Shown here: positions 52,403 to 57,329 of the stretch, one piece after another
How the letters are laid out: every line of letters begins with the position of its first letter
How positions within the stretch are numbered: the stretch's first letter is position 1
Origin: Candidatus Heimdallarchaeota archaeon
GTDB lineage: Archaea > Asgardarchaeota > Heimdallarchaeia > Heimdallarchaeales > Kariarchaeaceae
Assembly (NCBI GenBank): GCA_015522385.1
Contig: WAMJ01000078.1
Location: forward strand, 1-57,329
DNA length: 57,329 nt
Direction: 5' to 3'
Notes under the pieces: model-generated
What the model was told of the DNA's origin: nothing
The model's input: the letters and a program-made list of their open reading frames with translations, nothing else
The model's database searches: none
Position numbers and translations under genes: made by a program

Positions 52403-54241
52403 TTAAATTGACAATGTCTCGCGATATCCCCGTCCTTTTCTCCTACGGATCGTTGTACGATTTACTAGAAGAGCTGTCAGAGCTATAGGATAGGAGGCCT
52501 TTGTACTGGTTGTCTCCGTGTTCTCTGTCACGTCGGAGTTCTTGATGCTGGTCGCGATCGAGCTGTTCAAGTAAGATGCGGGACCATCGTACACTAGTAT
52601 TTTCCTCCCGTAGGAGCACAAGACGATATCAATCCTCCCGGATGCATCGCTGGTATAACTCCTGTTACCATCTAGCAGGTCTAGATACTGTGCATTTGGA
52701 AGCCCAGTGATCATGGCTGTCTTAGTTGCAGCATCGAGGTTGACTGCGATGAGCGCGTCCCTATAGGGTCCTGATTCCAGTGACCTCCTGAAGACGATTG
52801 TACCCTCACTCCCATCCGGGGAGACGGTGAAGTTCCCCTCAGTGAACACAGGGTAATTCTTTCGGATCCTCGACAGAGCCTTGTAGTGCTCAAGCATGGT
52901 GAGATTCTCAGATCCCCACGGATAGGGTACCCTCGTACCAGGATCGCCCACTCCCTTTGCACCTACCTCATCTCCATACCAGACAACAGGGACACCAGGA
53001 TAGGTGAACTGCAGTGTCGATGCAGCCAGTACCTTCTCGGTCACACCTCCGAAAACGCTCAGCACCCGAGTCCTGTCGTGGTTTCCCAGATTCGTCCACA
53101 GGGAGTAGAACACCTCCTTCGGATAGTTCTCCTGCACTGCAGAGAGGAGATCTGTGTACTCGTAGTCATCATAATTTCCGAGAAACCAGTCGATAGTATT
53201 GAACCTGAATGGCATATTCTGCACCCCGTCATTCATTGTTCCAGTAAGCCACATACTCGCTCTCTCCCAGATCTCTCCTATAATAACGGCATCGGGGTTG
53301 CCTGCCTTCACGGACTCTCTAATCTTACGGTTGACTAGTGCTGAATTCTGGCCATCTTGGTACTGGTGATTTACATCTAGTCGGAACCCATCCACCCCCT
53401 TCTCTGTCCAAAACTTAAAGATATTATTCTCCCCGGTAATCAGTTCCTCCATCGCTGGGGAATCCCCAGTGTAGAATATAGTAGGGATGTTCCTGAATCC
53501 GTACCACGAGTCATACACATCATTGAAGGATCCAAAATTGAACATACTGGCGTACGGTGAGTCCGTGTTCTCATACGCTCTGACAGTGTCGGGATACAAT
53601 CCTGCACGCTGAATCCCAGAGGATCATCCTGTACCGAGTCGCTCTCGTACCTCTGGAAGTATTTACCCTATACGCCAGCGTGAGACCCCCTGTTTATGCC
53701 ACTTAGGGGTGGTGAACGATGGGTCGTAGTAGATCACACTGTAGTCGCCATCGTTATAGTGTATGTTGCTGACCTGCCCAACACCCCCAGTCTGATAGAC
53801 TCTCCTGTCCTCGAAAACCGAGAACAGCACGTTGTTATTGTACCAGTCGATGTCTGCTCCATCTATTAGCTGGAATGCATAGTAGAGATCGGTGGGTACG
53901 TCTGGTGAGGAGATTGTCACCTCCCAATAGTCGAACCTCCCATCCGATGATCCAATTGACATAGCGTAGTAGAACTCCTTCCTCTGGACATTATCCCACA
54001 TCCTGACCCGAGCTCCGGTGAGGTCATTTTTGTAGGATCTAATCCTCAAAGTCAGATTCTCACCCAAGGGTACTGCCCCAGTGAGGTTCGTTCCCCACCC
54101 CGGATTTCTGTAGAATGGGTCCCGTGAGTTGTGGTAGATCCCATCCCACTCGACATTGTTGTCGCGTGCTGCCTGAGGTGACATGGCAGAGGGTACAGAC
54201 AGAAGCGATGAAAGCAGTACTGCTAGGAGTATGAATCTCAT
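52403..54241 (-). pseudogene. Alpha-amylase family (GH13) gene with internal deletion
   Basis: The 5' piece (53663-54241) encodes a signal peptide (about 1-19) and an N-terminal beta domain of the neopullulanase/cyclomaltodextrinase type. It ends where the catalytic barrel should begin, TPKWHKQGV, followed by a stop. The 3' piece (52403-53599) encodes the later part of the barrel, with the nucleophile in GFRLDVNH, the acid/base in IIGEIW, and NHDRTR with the third Asp, plus a C-terminal beta domain and a hydrophobic stretch. Barrel strands 1 to 3, about 150-200 residues with the first conserved region D-x-x-x-N-H, are missing, and the pieces are out of frame. The product cannot be a working amylase. 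Confidence 0.8.
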
Positions 54242-54290
54242 TCATGACTGCAAATTTCTGAGTCATTTGAGGATTTGGATATTGGGATGA

Positions 54291-54815
54291 TTACTTGTTC
54301 CTTCTGAACTTTGATCTAAGCCAAGAAATCAGATTCGGTCGTGATATCTTCTGCTCCTCCTCCTTCTTCTCATTAAACTTCACCATTTCGATGACATTGC
54401 CAAGATTACCTTCAATGATACCAGCATCCCGGAGTTCTTCCCTGAAGTCCTCGAAGATCTGTTGATCCACGAGATTGTCGTCGAGGTGATCCCCGTACTT
54501 CTTCACAAAGAGGTCCCGTGCCTTCTTAAGATCATTCCTAATCCTGTTATCATTAGCCGTAATGTCGTGGACGAAAGCCAAGAGCAACTCGTTGTTATCG
54601 TCTTCAAGGAAGTTGATGCGTATCTCCGAGAAGATCATAGTCTGAAGGTCCTCATCTTTGAAACTCTCCTTTGCGAATGATCTCATGGCGGCAAAGAAGC
54701 CGCTGACCAGCTCGTGCTGTCCGAGGTGGGTCATACAGTAGTTGGTACCAGTGCAACCTGTGAACAGGGGTATACCGTTGTTCTTGGTCACATAGATGTC
54801 GTACAAAGTTGCCAT
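54291..54815 (-). CDS. Longin-like domain protein
   Basis: A 174-residue protein. The N-terminal 130 residues (LYDIYVTKNNGIPLFTGC ... HELVSGFFAAMRSFAKESF ... NELLLAFVHDITANDNRIRNDLKKARDLFVKKYGDHL) follow the longin pattern: beta-beta-alpha-beta-beta-beta-alpha-alpha. The first strand is x-x-x-Y-x-x-x-x-G-x-P-L-F, and a helix is followed by a final strand. The C-terminal 45 residues are charged and end K-F-R-R-N-K. Proteins of this type are common in Asgard archaea near small GTPases and may sense or regulate them. No GTPase gene is in this window. A TATA-like ttaaatttg lies upstream. Confidence 0.6.
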   Translation of the reverse strand: MATLYDIYVTKNNGIPLFTGCTGTNYCMTHLGQHELVSGFFAAMRSFAKESFKDEDLQTMIFSEIRINFLEDDNNELLLAFVHDITANDNRIRNDLKKARDLFVKKYGDHLDDNLVDQQIFEDFREELRDAGIIEGNLGNVIEMVKFNEKKEEEQKISRPNLISWLRSKFRRNK

Positions 54816-54907
54816 CAGGGAGTATTTGTATTGAACAAATTTAAGTTAGTGGTTGTAGGGAGATTATCCCAACAAATCACCCTCTTCTGAGTGAAGGAAT
54901 TAAATAC

Positions 54908-55507
54908 ATGGATCGATATTTTTTTTCTGTGGTATTACGGCTAGCTTCTGCGCATCTGCAGCGAGGGGACATCCATGCCTTAGGCCACACCCTAGACAAA
55001 ATAAATGCTAACTCTTTGGAAGACATGGACAAGAGCAAGTACTACTATCTTCGAGGAATCCACTGTTATGAGACTGGAGAACCTGGAGATGCGATCGTCA
55101 ACTTCCAGAGGAGCAGGGTTATTCTGTCGGAGATAGGGGACTATAACGGAGTAACTCGTTGTCTTGTGAGTATAGCCATGTGCTATGAGGAGATGAATAA
55201 TTACCAAGAGGCAGCCCGCATCCAAGAAAGTCTACTTGGTTACATGGAATCTAAGTTCGATAATCCCATCCTGACCGCCCAAGTCCTTGGTGACCTAGCG
55301 ATTAATTACGCGAGGATGGAGAATTACATCAAGGTACTTCCGTTGCTCAACCGTGGGTACCAGATCGCAGGTGAAATGGGTGATAGCGAGCTACAGCTCA
55401 TCCTGATCAGGAAATTCGTCGAGTTCTATGAGGTGCTGGATGACCAAGCTGAACTGGAACGCTTCGAAAGAATGGAGAGGGAATTGTTACAGGTCTTGAA
55501 ACAATAA
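54908..55507 (+). CDS. TPR-repeat protein
   Basis: A 199-residue, wholly helical protein with about four tetratricopeptide units. The clearest is KYYYLRGIHCYETGEPGDAIVNFQRSRVI (about 44-72), with the W/L-x-x-L-G-x-x-x-Y ... A-x-x-x-F pattern; others are at about 79-110, 120-150 and 155-185. TPRs make a protein-binding scaffold. No additional domain is present, and the N-terminus has a hydrophobic residue run (YFFSVVLRLAS) that fits a helix, not a signal peptide. It is divergent from the longin-like gene; whether the two interact is unknown. Confidence 0.75.
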   Translation: MDRYFFSVVLRLASAHLQRGDIHALGHTLDKINANSLEDMDKSKYYYLRGIHCYETGEPGDAIVNFQRSRVILSEIGDYNGVTRCLVSIAMCYEEMNNYQEAARIQESLLGYMESKFDNPILTAQVLGDLAINYARMENYIKVLPLLNRGYQIAGEMGDSELQLILIRKFVEFYEVLDDQAELERFERMERELLQVLKQ

Positions 55508-55981
55508 CTTGGACTCTAGGTAAATAATCCGCATAGTCTACATTTTGGATTCGTGACGTAAACGACACCATATCGACAAAATCAATCATTAATCATCACC
55601 AAATCGACATAAATCATCAATTACCTCATTGAATCAGACATATTTTTGATACTTTCAAACCATTAAACCGACATAAGATATACAATCTACAACCTCCATA
55701 ACCATATAATTATAAAAACCATCATAAATAATCATCATATATGGACAAAAATCATCATAAATAATCATCTAAAATGATCAATAAACAAACTCAATTCATC
55801 ACCATTTATTTCAATCGATCAGAAGTGGACATTTCATACCAGTGTCCCTCCCCTGAAGGGGCATTAATATATCGCTGATAGATCTGTAGGAATAATTCCT
55901 CTACGTATATGTGATGAGGATAATAAATTATCTACGGGGAAAAGGAAGATTTCTTAATTCATCAAAGCCCATCAAATATTA
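55508..55981. repeat. AT-rich spacer with short ATCATCATAAATAATCATC repeats
   Basis: A 470-bp A+T-rich non-coding region. The 17-mer catcataaataatcatc occurs at 55720-55736 and again at 55753-55769, 33 bp apart (three helical turns), with many shorter ATCATCA and CGACATAA pieces between 55570 and 55780. The stretch agrees poorly with coding sequence on either strand. It may contain binding sites. Confidence 0.5.
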
Positions 55982-56839
55982 ATGAATCAGATGAGTCTGG
56001 TGACACTTAGTGACTATGTCATTATTGGAGCTGATATCATCATGATTCTGATAGTGGTCTTCCAGCACTATATTAATTCGAAGGATGAGAAAAACTGCCA
56101 GACCATCGTTGTTGGACCAAAGAATCTCCAAGCATGGAGGTATGCACTATACGGTGCTGTTCTCAGCGGCTGGTTGAGTGTATTCTTCCTCTTGTCCAGC
56201 CTTTCTGTATTACGGTTTGTGTTCTATATTGCTTTCCCGTATTTCACCATCGTCACCCTGAATATTTCACTGCCTGCATGGTTCTGTAAATTCAACAAAC
56301 AGAGCTACCTGTGTAACTGTGACTATTATACCTACAGAGACTTCGAGATAGTCCTCCTCCTAGGGACAGTGACTGGAATACTCATGATTACATTTCCGCA
56401 GTATCAGCTCATCCCAATCATCTCTACCTTCCTCCTTGTACTGATATACTTCTTCATCCCAACGAAGGAAGTGGATATTCTCAACTATCCTCGTGAACTT
56501 CAGATTGAGAATGAAGAGCAACTGCAACTCTTTCTGATGTCACAGTCTGACAAGAGGAAGGTAATCTTACTCATCCACAGCGGATGCGACTTCTGCGAGC
56601 TCCAGATTAATGAGCTCAATGAACTTAGTGACGATCTCTACGAGAATGTTAGGATACTAGATTTTACAAACGGGTCAATGCTAAACGACTTCTTCCTTGA
56701 CTACCTCAACATAGAGAGAAACTATGAGTCCATGCAGTTCCCAGCGACATTGATCATCGACAATGGAATGAGCTTTGATAGACGTATGGGAATATTATCC
56801 GCCACTGAAATGACAATGATCTTGGAAGACTTTACCTAG
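55982..56839 (+). CDS. Membrane protein with C-terminal thioredoxin-like domain
   Basis: A 285-residue protein starting at the ATG at 55982 or 55991. Hydrophobic helices lie at about 13-33, 52-72, 75-98, 123-143 and 148-165. They are followed by a thioredoxin-like domain (about 180-285) with the active-site motif HSGCDFCELQ (about 199-208) and a cis-Pro candidate in FPATLI (about 254-259). A CNCDYY cluster (about 109-114) lies in a loop between helices. A thiol-disulphide role in electron transfer across the membrane, DsbD- or TlpA-like, is plausible but not proven; the first half matches no family known to me. Confidence 0.65.
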   Translation: MNQMSLVTLSDYVIIGADIIMILIVVFQHYINSKDEKNCQTIVVGPKNLQAWRYALYGAVLSGWLSVFFLLSSLSVLRFVFYIAFPYFTIVTLNISLPAWFCKFNKQSYLCNCDYYTYRDFEIVLLLGTVTGILMITFPQYQLIPIISTFLLVLIYFFIPTKEVDILNYPRELQIENEEQLQLFLMSQSDKRKVILLIHSGCDFCELQINELNELSDDLYENVRILDFTNGSMLNDFFLDYLNIERNYESMQFPATLIIDNGMSFDRRMGILSATEMTMILEDFT

Positions 56840-57329
56840 CTTAATCCAAGATGAATAAAGAGGAAAATAAGTAGAATTATTGTCAGAGTCCACTGCTTGT
56901 GGGACGTCCTGACAAGCGTACGTGCCTCTTTGTTGGACCAGATGACCCTGACCTTCCTCCAGATGAGGAAACCAGAGATAGAGGACAATACCATAGCAAT
57001 TGCAGCGATTATACCAGTTATCTGGACAAAGTGCAAGTCATTGAGAAGGAAGAGTCCGTGGACAATAGCAAAGACGGTACTAGCGAGCAATGACCAAGCG
57101 TGGATATCGTAAAGATAAGGTCTAATCTTAAAGAAGATTTGTTTCGCTTTATCCTGCATCTCCTCGTCTAGTAGGTCATATGTCTTAATAGCAGTATACA
57201 ACCTCCGGACGATTACGTAAATTGCACCGATCCAGAGTAATCCGATCGATACTGATCCTAACCCTTGTCCGAATTCTTCCACCCCCCCTTCATCATCTGC
57301 AGCGACGGGAAGAATCATAAGCGATAATA
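56836..57329 (-). CDS. Multi-helix membrane protein, 5' partial
   Basis: On the minus strand this protein runs to the window edge. The ATG at 57318 gives 160 residues (MILPVAADDEGG ...), but the frame is open to the end of the window and the hydrophobic L-S-L-M-I-L-P-V-A-A looks like the end of a signal peptide. The real start is therefore probably outside. It has four hydrophobic helices (about 20-40, 70-93, 95-115, 143-160), two of which carry paired His (DIHAWSLLASTVFAIVHG; the second is SHKQWTLTIILLIFLFIHLG). His pairs spaced like this can ligate haem b, as in membrane cytochromes, but no CxxCH is present. Its stop overlaps by 4 bp the end of the convergent thioredoxin-like gene. Confidence 0.5.
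   Translation of the reverse strand, partial: LSLMILPVAADDEGGVEEFGQGLGSVSIGLLWIGAIYVIVRRLYTAIKTYDLLDEEMQDKAKQIFFKIRPYLYDIHAWSLLASTVFAIVHGLFLLNDLHFVQITGIIAAIAMVLSSISGFLIWRKVRVIWSNKEARTLVRTSHKQWTLTIILLIFLFIHLGLS

Overview
The window looks like a piece of archaeal genome. Many genes have an A/T-rich TATA-like element, sometimes with a purine-rich BRE-like stretch, centred about 26-28 bp upstream of the start codon. This is the geometry of archaeal, mostly leaderless, transcripts. Several products have folds typical of eukaryotes and Asgard archaea: an arrestin-like sandwich (45572-46318), a longin-like protein (54291-54815) and a PCI-type winged helix on a membrane protein (7523-8797). I infer an Asgard-like archaeon with respiratory and surface-protein functions. 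No rRNA, tRNA, CRISPR array or recognisable transposase was seen, so the lineage is inference only.

Left part (1-8.8 kb): a molybdenum oxidoreductase operon on the minus strand, in the order iron-sulphur subunit, NrfD-type membrane subunit, catalytic subunit, TorD-like chaperone. The order matches ttrB-ttrC-ttrA of tetrathionate reductase. Next to it, divergently, lie tatA, tatC and a membrane/winged-helix protein, so the enzyme and its likely export route are neighbours.

8.9-10.8 kb: a gene for a two-domain DNA-binding protein (ribbon-helix-helix-like N-terminus, winged-helix-like C-terminus) faces an A+C-skewed intergenic region. That region carries 14 copies of an ACTAAA-core repeat spaced mostly by 10-11 or 21-23 bp, i.e. 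on one face of the helix. It resembles an iteron or centromere array with its cognate binding protein and is the best candidate here for an undescribed system. A 55-residue membrane ORF too short for usual cut-offs lies at its far edge.

10.8-25.3 kb: a metallo-beta-lactamase-fold hydrolase, a NifX-like protein, a secreted protein translationally coupled to a double Lrp/AsnC regulator, an ADP-ribosylglycohydrolase, and a double methyltransferase. There are also three decayed genes (two N-terminally missing ATPases and a Cys-rich methyltransferase), an AT-rich gene desert of about 1.9 kb, an orphan PD-(D/E)XK nuclease-like gene and a repeat protein.

25.3-38.7 kb: a ravA-viaA pair, an ABC exporter operon with two unusual permeases, and a rearrangement hot spot. 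The hot spot holds a 570-bp duplication flanking degenerate copies of ravA and of a secreted-protein gene, plus a divergent PIN-toxin/antitoxin pair sharing one symmetric TATA element. Two nuclease-fold proteins with recent internal tandem repeats follow.

38.9-57.3 kb: cell-surface proteins (beta-helix; PKD/BspA-repeat/FN3), a second ABC exporter, the arrestin-like protein, a MobA-like nucleotidyltransferase, a hydrolase-transporter-hydrolase cluster, a DUF3179 membrane protein, an alpha-amylase-family gene with an internal deletion, longin-like and TPR proteins, and a membrane thioredoxin-like protein facing a multi-helix membrane protein.
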